This document shows positions 51,309-58,284 of a stretch of 64,000 nt of DNA, piece after piece. Position 1 is the first letter of the stretch. Each line of letters starts with the position of its first letter. Made by a program: the position numbers and the translations under genes. The notes under the pieces were generated by a model, which saw nothing but the letters and a program-made list of their open reading frames with translations, ran no database searches and was not told the DNA's origin. The stretch comes from Sulfitobacter delicatus (GTDB lineage: Bacteria > Pseudomonadota > Alphaproteobacteria > Rhodobacterales > Rhodobacteraceae), in assembly GCF_900102535.1 (NCBI RefSeq), contig NZ_FNBP01000008.1, positions 1 to 64,000 of the forward strand, read 5' to 3'.

Positions 51309-52310
51309 ATGACCACGAAAATCGCCATCAACGGCTTTGGCCGCATCGGTCGCTGCGTGCTGCGGGCACTGGTGGAGAACGGCTTCGACGGGCTCGAAGT
51401 CGTCGCGATCAATGATCTCACCGACGCCGAGAACCTGCTGCACCTGCTGAAATACGACAGCATCCACGGCCGCCTGACTGTCGATGCTGAGTTGAAAGAC
51501 GACGCGCTCCACATCGCCGGTCAAAAGATCCGCCTGACAGCCGAACGCGACCCCGCCAAACTGCCCTGGGCCGATGTCGACATCGTCTATGAATGCACCG
51601 GCTTCTTCACCGCCCGCGACGCGGCGGCCAAACACCTTGAGAATGGCAGCAAACGGGTGCTGATCTCCGCCCCCGGCAAGGGCGCGGACCGCACTGTGGT
51701 CTACGGGGTCAACCATGATGAGCTGACCGCCGAAGACGTGATCGTCTCCAACGCCTCCTGCACCACCAACTGCCTCGCCCCGGTGGCCAAAGTGCTCGAC
51801 GACACCTTCGGGATCGAGACCGGCTACATGACCACGATCCACGCCTATACTGGCGACCAGCCCACCCACGACAGCCCGCACCGCGACCCCTACCGGGGCC
51901 GGGCCGCAGCACTCTCGATGGTGCCCACTTCCACCGGCGCTGCCGCCGCGATCTCCCAAGTCATCCCGCACCTTAAAGGCCGCCTAGAAGGCTCCGCCGT
52001 GCGCGTGCCCACCGCCAATGTCTCGCTGGTGGACCTCTGCATCATGCCCGCAAAACCCGCCACAGCCGAAGCGGTCAACGACGCAATGGCCAAAGCCGCT
52101 GACAGCGCGCTCAAAGGGGTGCTCGCAGTCGAACCCGCGCCGCTGGTCTCAACCGACTTTAACCACGACCCGCATTCCTCCATCTTCGCCCCCGACCAAA
52201 CCCGCGTCACCGACGGCGGCATGATCCGCGTGGTCAGCTGGTACGACAACGAATGGGGCTTTTCGAACCGGATGAACGACACCGCCCGCGCCATGGCCGC
52301 GCTGCTCTAA
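51309..52310 (+). CDS. gap: Glyceraldehyde-3-phosphate dehydrogenase
   Basis: GAPDH oxidises glyceraldehyde-3-phosphate to 1,3-bisphosphoglycerate with NAD(P). The 333 residues match the family: N-terminal nucleotide-binding INGFGRIGRCVLRA, catalytic Cys151 in SNASCTTNCLAP, and WYDNEWGFSNRM near the C terminus. CGGAGGATACC precedes the ATG. It stands alone, so a regulated extra GAPDH copy rather than the gapA-pgk operon type is possible. Confidence 0.96.
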   Translation: MTTKIAINGFGRIGRCVLRALVENGFDGLEVVAINDLTDAENLLHLLKYDSIHGRLTVDAELKDDALHIAGQKIRLTAERDPAKLPWADVDIVYECTGFFTARDAAAKHLENGSKRVLISAPGKGADRTVVYGVNHDELTAEDVIVSNASCTTNCLAPVAKVLDDTFGIETGYMTTIHAYTGDQPTHDSPHRDPYRGRAAALSMVPTSTGAAAAISQVIPHLKGRLEGSAVRVPTANVSLVDLCIMPAKPATAEAVNDAMAKAADSALKGVLAVEPAPLVSTDFNHDPHSSIFAPDQTRVTDGGMIRVVSWYDNEWGFSNRMNDTARAMAALL

Positions 52311-52311
52311 C

Positions 52312-52386
52312 CTCTTTTTGGCCCAAAATACTTCGGGGGTCCGGGGGCAGGGCCCCCGAAGGTCGGATCGCGCAAGCGATCCGACC
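52312..52386 (+). repeat. Intergenic repeat, family 2, copy 1, with terminator-like hairpins
   Basis: CTCTTTTTGGCCCAAAATACTTC-type sequence (from 52312) starts 2 bases after the GAPDH stop. It is followed by CGGGGGC-AGG-GCCCCCG (52342-52358) and by GGTCGGATCGC-GCAA-GCGATCCGACC (52361-52386), an 11-bp stem with a GCAA tetraloop. The first part recurs in inverse orientation at 56952-56983. Between convergent genes it probably acts as a two-way terminator. Confidence 0.7.
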
Positions 52387-52391
52387 CTATC

Positions 52392-52919
52392 CTACAGCGA
52401 CGCCGCCGCCCGGCTCGCCTGATCATACTGCCCCGACATCGCCCTGAGCTGCGCCGCGATCTTGCGCAACTCCTCGCCGGAGATATCCGTGCGCGGCAAC
52501 CCATCCAAAAAACAAGCCTGACGGATCGCGCGGTAGGCTTCGCACAACTCCGCCCCGGCCTCGGACGTGCGGTAAAACACCTCCTTACCGCGTTTTTCGG
52601 CGCTCAAAAGCTCTGCCTTCACCAACTTCCGCAGTGCATAGTTCACCGTGTGGGTGTCCTCGATATTCAGCAAAAAGCAAATATCCGTCAGCCGCTTCTC
52701 CCGCCCCCGGTGATTAGCGTTGTGCAGCACGAGAATCTCCAGCGGCGTCAGATCGCCATTGCCCGCCGCCGCCATGCAGCGCGACATCCAACGGGTGAAG
52801 GCGTTATAGGCGATGATCATGCCGTATTCGAGCTCGGAGGCCTCCCAGCCGTCGCCCTCGGCCAAGTGCCGCGAAGAGACGATGCGCCGCGAAGGGGTGG
52901 GGGTGTCGGGGTCGGACAT
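52392..52919 (-). CDS. MarR-like winged-helix regulator
   Basis: This encodes 175 residues with a MarR-type winged helix: PLEILVLHNANHRGREKRLT (helix 2), then ICFLLNIEDTHTVNYALRKL (recognition helix) and the wing AEKRGKEVFYRTSEAG. The acidic/basic N terminus is short and the C-terminal helix would serve dimerisation. The ligand is unknown. GATAACGTTACC with central AACGTT lies just upstream of its start (52939-52954 region) and may be an autoregulatory site. Confidence 0.82.
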   Translation of the reverse strand: MSDPDTPTPSRRIVSSRHLAEGDGWEASELEYGMIIAYNAFTRWMSRCMAAAGNGDLTPLEILVLHNANHRGREKRLTDICFLLNIEDTHTVNYALRKLVKAELLSAEKRGKEVFYRTSEAGAELCEAYRAIRQACFLDGLPRTDISGEELRKIAAQLRAMSGQYDQASRAAASL

Positions 52920-53127
52920 AGGGTGCCTCCGGTAGATAACCCGATAACGTTACCAAGACGCCGGTGATTTACAAGCGTTCCCGGGCGGCAGGGCGCAAAC
53001 GCCTCTCAACCCCACATCAAGATCAATTTGCAACAGGTTGAAAACACGCGCTCCCGCCATCTTCCGCGACGCCCTTTTGGCTGCTAGTCTGCACATAATA
53101 AAAAGACGTGAGGCAGGCAGAGCAGAT

Positions 53128-54207
53128 ATGAAAACGGGCTTTCGAGGCACGTTTGTCATAAGCTGGTCGCAAACAGAGATCGACGGCCTAGAGGCCGCGC
53201 CGGTGCTGGCGCTTGAGGTGGGGTCCGCCTGGGCGTGGCGCGGCGATGTCATCCGTGTGGATGGCCCGACCGACGTGTTGCGGCTGGACCGGGCAGACGA
53301 GGCGGAACAGCTGCGCAAACGCGCGGCCCGGATGGTGCACCGCCTAATCGGCGCGGCGCTGGACGAGACCGGCTATGTGCCGCCCAAAACCATGGCCGAG
53401 CTTGATGACACCCCGTTGATGGACAACAGTTTCATCGTCACCGACGGGGCCTGTTCCTACACGATCACGATGATCGACGTGGGCCGCGGGCGGCAGCCGC
53501 TTTTGATGTTCATCGACGAAATGCCACCGCGCAATACCGACCTTTGGGTGGTGCGTCATACGCTTGGGCTGCGGCCGCTCCCAAGTGCCGTACGCTCCGG
53601 CGCGGACGCGGGCGTGATCTGCTTTACTCCCGGCACCCGCATCCGCACGCCCGGTGGTCTTGCCTTGATTGAAGACCTGCGCGAAGGCGATCTGATCCAG
53701 ACCAAGGACAACGGCGCCCAGCCCATTGAGTGGATCGGCTGTCGCCACATGACCGGCGCACGTTTCCACGCCATGCCACATCTGCGTCCGGTGCGGTTCC
53801 GGGCCGGAGCTTTGGGGCATATGATCCCCGACGGGGGGCTGGTGGTCTCGCCCGAGCATCGCATTCTGCTGGGCGGCGCCAAGGCGCGGGAGTTGTTCTG
53901 CACGGACGAAGTTTTGGTCGCGGCCAAGGATTTGGTCAATGACAGCACGGTGACCGTGGATACGGGCCTGCGCGGCATGACCTATATCCATGTGATGCTA
54001 GACCGGCATCAGGTGATGTGGGCCAACGGGGTGGAGACGGAGAGCTTCCACCCTGCCTCCGCGCCGCTGGATGCGCTGGCCGGGACGGATCGGGAGCGTT
54101 TGCTCGCGACCTATCCGGATTTGGCATTTGATCCGCATACCTATGGCGGGTTTGCGCGGCGGAATTTGTCGACCTCAGAAGCGGCGATTTTGCAGCACGT
54201 GGCCTGA
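53128..54207 (+). CDS. Hint-domain protein with an uncharacterised N-terminal domain
   Basis: This encodes 359 residues. A Hint_2-type self-processing fold spans ~165-310, starting at Cys165 (VICFTPGTRIRTP) and including VSPEHRILLGG and HVMLDRHQVMWANG. The first ~164 residues form a separate domain I do not recognise (FRGTFVISWSQTEIDGLEAA; TDGACSYTITMIDVGRGRQP). There is no signal peptide and no RTX repeats. Hint domains cleave or transfer peptide bonds, so the N-terminal domain could be released. A short tail (~311-359) follows. The start at 53128 gives the more compact product. Confidence 0.78.
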   Translation: MKTGFRGTFVISWSQTEIDGLEAAPVLALEVGSAWAWRGDVIRVDGPTDVLRLDRADEAEQLRKRAARMVHRLIGAALDETGYVPPKTMAELDDTPLMDNSFIVTDGACSYTITMIDVGRGRQPLLMFIDEMPPRNTDLWVVRHTLGLRPLPSAVRSGADAGVICFTPGTRIRTPGGLALIEDLREGDLIQTKDNGAQPIEWIGCRHMTGARFHAMPHLRPVRFRAGALGHMIPDGGLVVSPEHRILLGGAKARELFCTDEVLVAAKDLVNDSTVTVDTGLRGMTYIHVMLDRHQVMWANGVETESFHPASAPLDALAGTDRERLLATYPDLAFDPHTYGGFARRNLSTSEAAILQHVA

Positions 54208-54226
54208 GCCGGTACTAACTGCCACA

Positions 54227-54310
54227 AAGGGCAGCGCCGAGCCGCGGGGCAAAGCGAAGCGCCGCCCCAGGGGGGCGGGTCGGCGCTGCCCGGCCTGCGG
54301 CCGGGCGGAA
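54227..54310 (-). repeat. Structured intergenic repeat, family 1, copy 2
   Basis: On the minus strand this starts 8 bases after the tlpA-like stop. Hairpin GCCCGGCC-GCA-GGCCGGGC overlaps a longer stem pairing GGGCAGCGCCGA with TCGGCGCTGCCC (54229-54240 and 54280-54291 on the plus strand). About 38 of the first 45 bases match copy 1. The differences in both stems are compensatory, so base pairing is kept. Confidence 0.75.
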
Positions 54311-54318
54311 CTTCTTCA

Positions 54319-54888
54319 TTAGCTCTCTGCCTCATCCCCGATCAGCGCAGCCACAATCGCCCGCGCACTCTCGGAATCCCACTCCGCATCCCCCTGCAAC
54401 CGGGCAATCTCACGCCCTTCACGGTCCAGCAGCACGCTGATCGGCAGCCCGAAAACACCCATCTGGCTGGCCAGCTTCTGCTTTGGGTCTTGGTGCCGCG
54501 GCAGACTGTCCACCCCGGCTTCCTCAAAGAACCGCTTGATCCCCTCGGGCGAATTGCGCCCCGTGGCGATGGTCAGCACCTGAAAATCGTCGCCGCCAAA
54601 TTCTTTTTGTAAAGCATTTAACTGCGGCATCTCCTTGCGGCAGGGCGCGCACCATGTGGCCCAGAAGTTGACCAGCACATATTTGCCCTCGAAATCCGCC
54701 AGTGACATGGCCTCGCCGCTGTCCTCACGCTCAAAGGTCGCATCCGAAGCCGCCTGCGGCGAGTCATGCACCACCAGCTTTTTCATATCACCCTCGCGCA
54801 GAGCGGCGATGTCGGCGACATCGGCAAGGGCGGGGTTTGCACCTGCGACAAGCAGCGTATAAACGAAGCCGAGCACCAGATTTTTCAT
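54319..54888 (-). CDS. TlpA-like thioredoxin-fold protein
   Basis: This encodes a periplasmic thiol-disulfide reductase of 189 residues. The signal peptide ends near ANPALA (~22) and the active site is Cys80-x-x-Cys83 in [17 protein letters not shown], with [18 protein letters not shown] following. Such proteins often keep cytochrome-maturation or other periplasmic thiols reduced. It is divergent from argH with only 23 bases between starts. Confidence 0.92.
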   Translation of the reverse strand: MKNLVLGFVYTLLVAGANPALADVADIAALREGDMKKLVVHDSPQAASDATFEREDSGEAMSLADFEGKYVLVNFWATWCAPCRKEMPQLNALQKEFGGDDFQVLTIATGRNSPEGIKRFFEEAGVDSLPRHQDPKQKLASQMGVFGLPISVLLDREGREIARLQGDAEWDSESARAIVAALIGDEAES

Positions 54889-54911
54889 ACGTCCCTCCAA
54901 GGGTATTCAAC

Positions 54912-56303
54912 ATGACCGACACGACCTCAAACAAGATGTGGGGTGGCCGTTTCGCCGCCGGACCGGACGCGATCATGGAGGCGATCAACGCCTCGATCGG
55001 GTTCGACAAACGGATGGCCGCACAAGACATCGCCGGGTCGCGTGCCCATGCCGCCATGCTGGCAGCCACGGGCATCCTGACTGATAACGACGCCGAAGCC
55101 ATACGGGAAGGGCTTCTCACGATCTTGTCAGAGATCGAAGAGGGCAAGTTCGAGTTCTCCGCTGCCCTCGAAGACATCCACATGAACGTCGAAGCGCGGC
55201 TGAAAGACCTGATTGGCGAGCCCGCAGGCCGTTTGCACACAGGCCGTTCGCGGAACGACCAAGTCGCCACCGATTTCAAACTCTGGGTGCGCGACCAGTT
55301 GGACGCCGCCGATGAAGGCCTGCAAGCCCTGATCCGCGCGCTTTTGTCTCAGGCCGAGGCCGGGGCCGATTGGGTCATGCCCGGCTTCACCCATTTGCAA
55401 ACCGCGCAGCCCGTCACATGGGGCCACCATATGATGGCCTATGTCGAGATGTTTGGCCGCGATCTAGGCCGCATCCGGGATGCGCGCAAACGGATGAACG
55501 AATGCCCCTTGGGCGCTGCGGCCCTCGCGGGTACGTCCTTCCCGATTGACCGCGAGATGACGGCCGAAGCGCTCGGCTTTGACCGCCCCGCCGCGAACTC
55601 GCTCGACGCCGTCAGCGACCGCGACTTCGCGCTGGAGTTCATGGGCGCGGCCAGCATCTGCGCCATGCACCTGTCGCGCTTTGCCGAAGAACTGGTGATC
55701 TGGTCCTCGGCGCAGTTCCGTTTCGTGGCCCTGTCGGATCGGTTCTCGACCGGCTCCAGCATCATGCCGCAGAAGAAAAACCCCGACGCAGCCGAGCTGA
55801 TCCGCGCCAAGGTGGGCCGCATCTTTGGCGCGAATACCGCGTTGATGATAGTGATGAAGGGGCTGCCGCTGGCCTATTCCAAGGACATGCAGGAGGACAA
55901 AGAGCAGGTCTTTGACGCCGCCGACAATCTGATGCTGGCGCTGGCCGCGATGACCGGGATGGTCGGCGACATGACCGCCGAGCGCGAGAACCTCGCCGCT
56001 GCGGCAGGCTCTGGCTTCTCCACCGCCACCGATCTGGCCGACTGGCTGGTGCGGGTGCCGAACCTGCCTTTCCGCGACGCGCATCATGTGACTGGCACCT
56101 TGGTCGCGATGGCCGAGGATCAAGGCTGTGACCTGCCAGACCTGACGCTGGAGCAGATGCAGTCGGTCCATGCCGAGATCACGTCGGATGTTTTCGATGT
56201 GCTCGGCGTCGATAATTCGGTAAACTCGCGCATGTCTTATGGCGGCACGGCCCCCGCGCAGGTGCGTGCCCAAATTGAGCGCTGGAAGGAAATCTTGAAG
56301 TGA
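54912..56303 (+). CDS. argH: Argininosuccinate lyase
   Basis: ArgH makes arginine and fumarate from argininosuccinate. The 463 residues match the family: [18 protein letters not shown] at the N terminus, [11 protein letters not shown] (~111-121), catalytic His161 ([15 protein letters not shown]) and the signature [12 protein letters not shown] (281-292) with its flexible loop Ser. The ATG at 54912 is the family-typical start. Two tiny lipoprotein genes and DUF2834 follow in overlapping frames. Confidence 0.96.
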   Translation: MTDTTSNKMWGGRFAAGPDAIMEAINASIGFDKRMAAQDIAGSRAHAAMLAATGILTDNDAEAIREGLLTILSEIEEGKFEFSAALEDIHMNVEARLKDLIGEPAGRLHTGRSRNDQVATDFKLWVRDQLDAADEGLQALIRALLSQAEAGADWVMPGFTHLQTAQPVTWGHHMMAYVEMFGRDLGRIRDARKRMNECPLGAAALAGTSFPIDREMTAEALGFDRPAANSLDAVSDRDFALEFMGAASICAMHLSRFAEELVIWSSAQFRFVALSDRFSTGSSIMPQKKNPDAAELIRAKVGRIFGANTALMIVMKGLPLAYSKDMQEDKEQVFDAADNLMLALAAMTGMVGDMTAERENLAAAAGSGFSTATDLADWLVRVPNLPFRDAHHVTGTLVAMAEDQGCDLPDLTLEQMQSVHAEITSDVFDVLGVDNSVNSRMSYGGTAPAQVRAQIERWKEILK

Positions 56304-56473
56304 AACGCAGCCTCGCGATCTTCTCTCTGCTGACCCTCGCCGCCTGCGGCGCGGATGGCGAGCCGGTGCGGCCCACGGCCAGCAGCACGATCACCATGTC
56401 CTCCTCGGGCGTAGCCGTCGGCACCACGCTGGGGCTGACACGCGGGCCGTTTTCTGTGGCTCTGGGCCTGTGA
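56300..56473 (+). CDS. Tiny lipoprotein 1
   Basis: This encodes 57 residues starting at a GTG that overlaps the argH stop by 4 bases. The lipobox TLAAC places a lipidated Cys at residue 16 after [16 protein letters not shown]. The rest is Ser/Thr/Gly-rich without a known domain. It is translationally coupled to argH and to the next tiny lipoprotein, so it is likely real although short. Confidence 0.7.
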   Translation: MKRSLAIFSLLTLAACGADGEPVRPTASSTITMSSSGVAVGTTLGLTRGPFSVALGL

Positions 56474-56613
56474 AGACGGCGGCGGTTCTTTTGGGCCTGC
56501 TGGCGCTTGCGGCCTGTACACCCCCGGCGCCGAAGCAAAACGACGCGCCAAAGACTGAACCGGGGCTCAGTGTTTCCGGCTATGCCACAGTCGGCGTTGT
56601 GAAGACCTTTTGA
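56470..56613 (+). CDS. Tiny lipoprotein 2
   Basis: This encodes 47 residues from a GTG overlapping the previous stop by 4 bases. The signal [16 protein letters not shown] ends in a lipobox with Cys16. The mature part is Pro/Lys-rich and ends YATVGVVKTF. Its stop shares a base with the DUF2834 start (TGATG). Its function is unknown; small lipoproteins near argH or lysA are common in proteobacteria. Confidence 0.7.
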   Translation: MKTAAVLLGLLALAACTPPAPKQNDAPKTEPGLSVSGYATVGVVKTF

Positions 56614-56930
56614 TGTCCGCCCTGCGCATGCTCTATCTCGCCCTCGCGGTCTGGGGCGCGGTGCATCCGATGTATTATTTCATCACATGGTTCCGCGCAG
56701 AGGGCTGGAGCCTGAGCGCGATGGTCGAGGCCTGGCACGCCAATGCCGCCGCCAGCGGGCTGGTCTGGGATCTGACCATCGCTGCCGTGACCCTAACCAT
56801 CTGGATCACCGCCGAGGTCGCCGTGCGCCGGAATTTCCGCGCGCTGATTGCCATTCCCGCCACGTTCTGTATTGGGGTGAGCTGTGGCCTGCCGCTTTAT
56901 CTGTTCTTGCGGACAGCGCCTATCAGATAA
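56613..56930 (+). CDS. DUF2834 small membrane protein
   Basis: This encodes 105 residues with three hydrophobic segments (~5-25, ~48-68, ~80-98) and the DUF2834-like pattern: a Trp/Phe-rich stretch YYFITWFRAEGWSL after helix 1 and TIAAVTLTIWITAEVAVRRN in the middle. The family's function is unknown. It is coupled to the second tiny lipoprotein by a one-base overlap and lies 53 bases before lysA. Confidence 0.78.
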   Translation: MSALRMLYLALAVWGAVHPMYYFITWFRAEGWSLSAMVEAWHANAAASGLVWDLTIAAVTLTIWITAEVAVRRNFRALIAIPATFCIGVSCGLPLYLFLRTAPIR

Positions 56931-56951
56931 GGCTGGGCAAGAGATTCTATG

Positions 56952-56983
56952 CCTCCGGCGGAAGTATTTGGGGCCAAAAAGAG
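56952..56983 (-). repeat. Intergenic repeat, family 2, copy 2, abutting lysA
   Basis: On the minus strand this reads CTCTTTTTGGCCCCAAATAC, continuing TTCCGCCGGAGG, nearly the same as the element at 52312. It ends exactly at the lysA ATG, so its AAAAAGAG end lies where the ribosome-binding site should be. No other Shine-Dalgarno is apparent. Confidence 0.65.
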
Positions 56984-58249
56984 ATGGATCATTTTCTTTA
57001 TAAAGACGGTGTCTTGCATGCCGAAGACGTGAGCCTGGCGGAGATCGCCGCTGCGGTAGGTACGCCGGTCTATGTCTATTCCACCGCGACGCTGTTGCGG
57101 CATTTCCATTTGTTTGACGACGCACTGGCGGGCATGGATCATTTGGTCTGCTATGCGATGAAGGCGAACTCCAACCAAGCCGTCTTGCGCACTTTGGCGC
57201 AGGCGGGCGCGGGGATGGATGTGGTTTCGGGCGGGGAATACCGCCGGGCCAAGGCGGCGGGCGTGTCGGGCGATAAGATCGTGTTCTCGGGCGTAGGTAA
57301 GACCCGCGAGGAGATCGAACTGGCGCTGACGGGGGGCATTCGGCAGTTCAATGTCGAAAGCGAGCCGGAGATGCTGCTGCTCGATCAGGTGGCGCGGGAG
57401 CTGGGCAAAGTGGCCCCGATCACTATCCGTGTGAACCCCGATGTCGACGCCAAGACCCATGCCAAGATTGCCACCGGCAAGAGCGAAAACAAATTCGGCA
57501 TCCCCATCGCTCGCGCCCGCGAAGTCTATGCCATGGCGGCCAAGCTGCCGGGGTTGGAGATCATCGGGATCGACGTGCATATCGGCAGCCAATTGACCGA
57601 CCTCGCGCCCTTTGAGCAGGCCTATGGCAAGGTCGCGGAGCTGACCGAGGTGCTGCGCGCGGATGGGCATAACATTCGGCGGCTCGACCTTGGGGGTGGG
57701 CTTGGCATTCCTTACGAGCGGTCGAACACAGCACCGCCGCTGCCGACGGATTACGGCGCGATGGTGCAGCGCACGCTGGGGCATCTGGACTGCGAGGTCG
57801 AGATTGAACCGGGCCGTTTGATTGCCGGGAACGCGGGTGTGTTGGTGAGCGAAGTCATCTACCTCAAGTCCGGCGAGGGGCGCGATTTCCTGATCCTAGA
57901 TGCGGCGATGAACGATCTGATCCGCCCGGCGATGTATGACGCTTGGCATGATATCGTGCCGCTGAATGAGCCCGCACCGGGGGCCGAGCCGCGCCCCGTA
58001 GATATCGTTGGCCCGGTCTGCGAATCCGGTGATACCTTTGCCAAGCAGCGGATGATGCCCACGCTCGGTTCGGGCGATCTCGTGGCCTTCCGCTCCGCGG
58101 GCGCTTATGGCGCGGTGATGAGCAGCGAATATAATTCGCGGCCTTTGATCCCTGAGGTTTTGGTCAATGGCGATCAATTCGCGGTTATCCGCCCACGGCC
58201 AAGCTTTGACGAAATGATAAACCGCGATACCATCCCTGAATGGCTCTGA
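56984..58249 (+). CDS. lysA: Diaminopimelate decarboxylase
   Basis: LysA decarboxylates meso-diaminopimelate to lysine. The 421 residues match the family: PLP Lys60 in CYAMKANSNQAVL, the glycine loop LGGGLGIPY (~235-243), and the substrate/dimer motif CESGDTFAK (Cys ~346). The ATG at 56984 gives the standard N terminus MDHFLYKDGVLHAEDV. The TIGR02302 gene follows 35 bases later, a common arrangement in alphaproteobacteria. Confidence 0.96.
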   Translation: MDHFLYKDGVLHAEDVSLAEIAAAVGTPVYVYSTATLLRHFHLFDDALAGMDHLVCYAMKANSNQAVLRTLAQAGAGMDVVSGGEYRRAKAAGVSGDKIVFSGVGKTREEIELALTGGIRQFNVESEPEMLLLDQVARELGKVAPITIRVNPDVDAKTHAKIATGKSENKFGIPIARAREVYAMAAKLPGLEIIGIDVHIGSQLTDLAPFEQAYGKVAELTEVLRADGHNIRRLDLGGGLGIPYERSNTAPPLPTDYGAMVQRTLGHLDCEVEIEPGRLIAGNAGVLVSEVIYLKSGEGRDFLILDAAMNDLIRPAMYDAWHDIVPLNEPAPGAEPRPVDIVGPVCESGDTFAKQRMMPTLGSGDLVAFRSAGAYGAVMSSEYNSRPLIPEVLVNGDQFAVIRPRPSFDEMINRDTIPEWL

Positions 58250-58284
58250 CGGCACCCCGCCGCCGGAGCGCGGGAGCGTGACGC

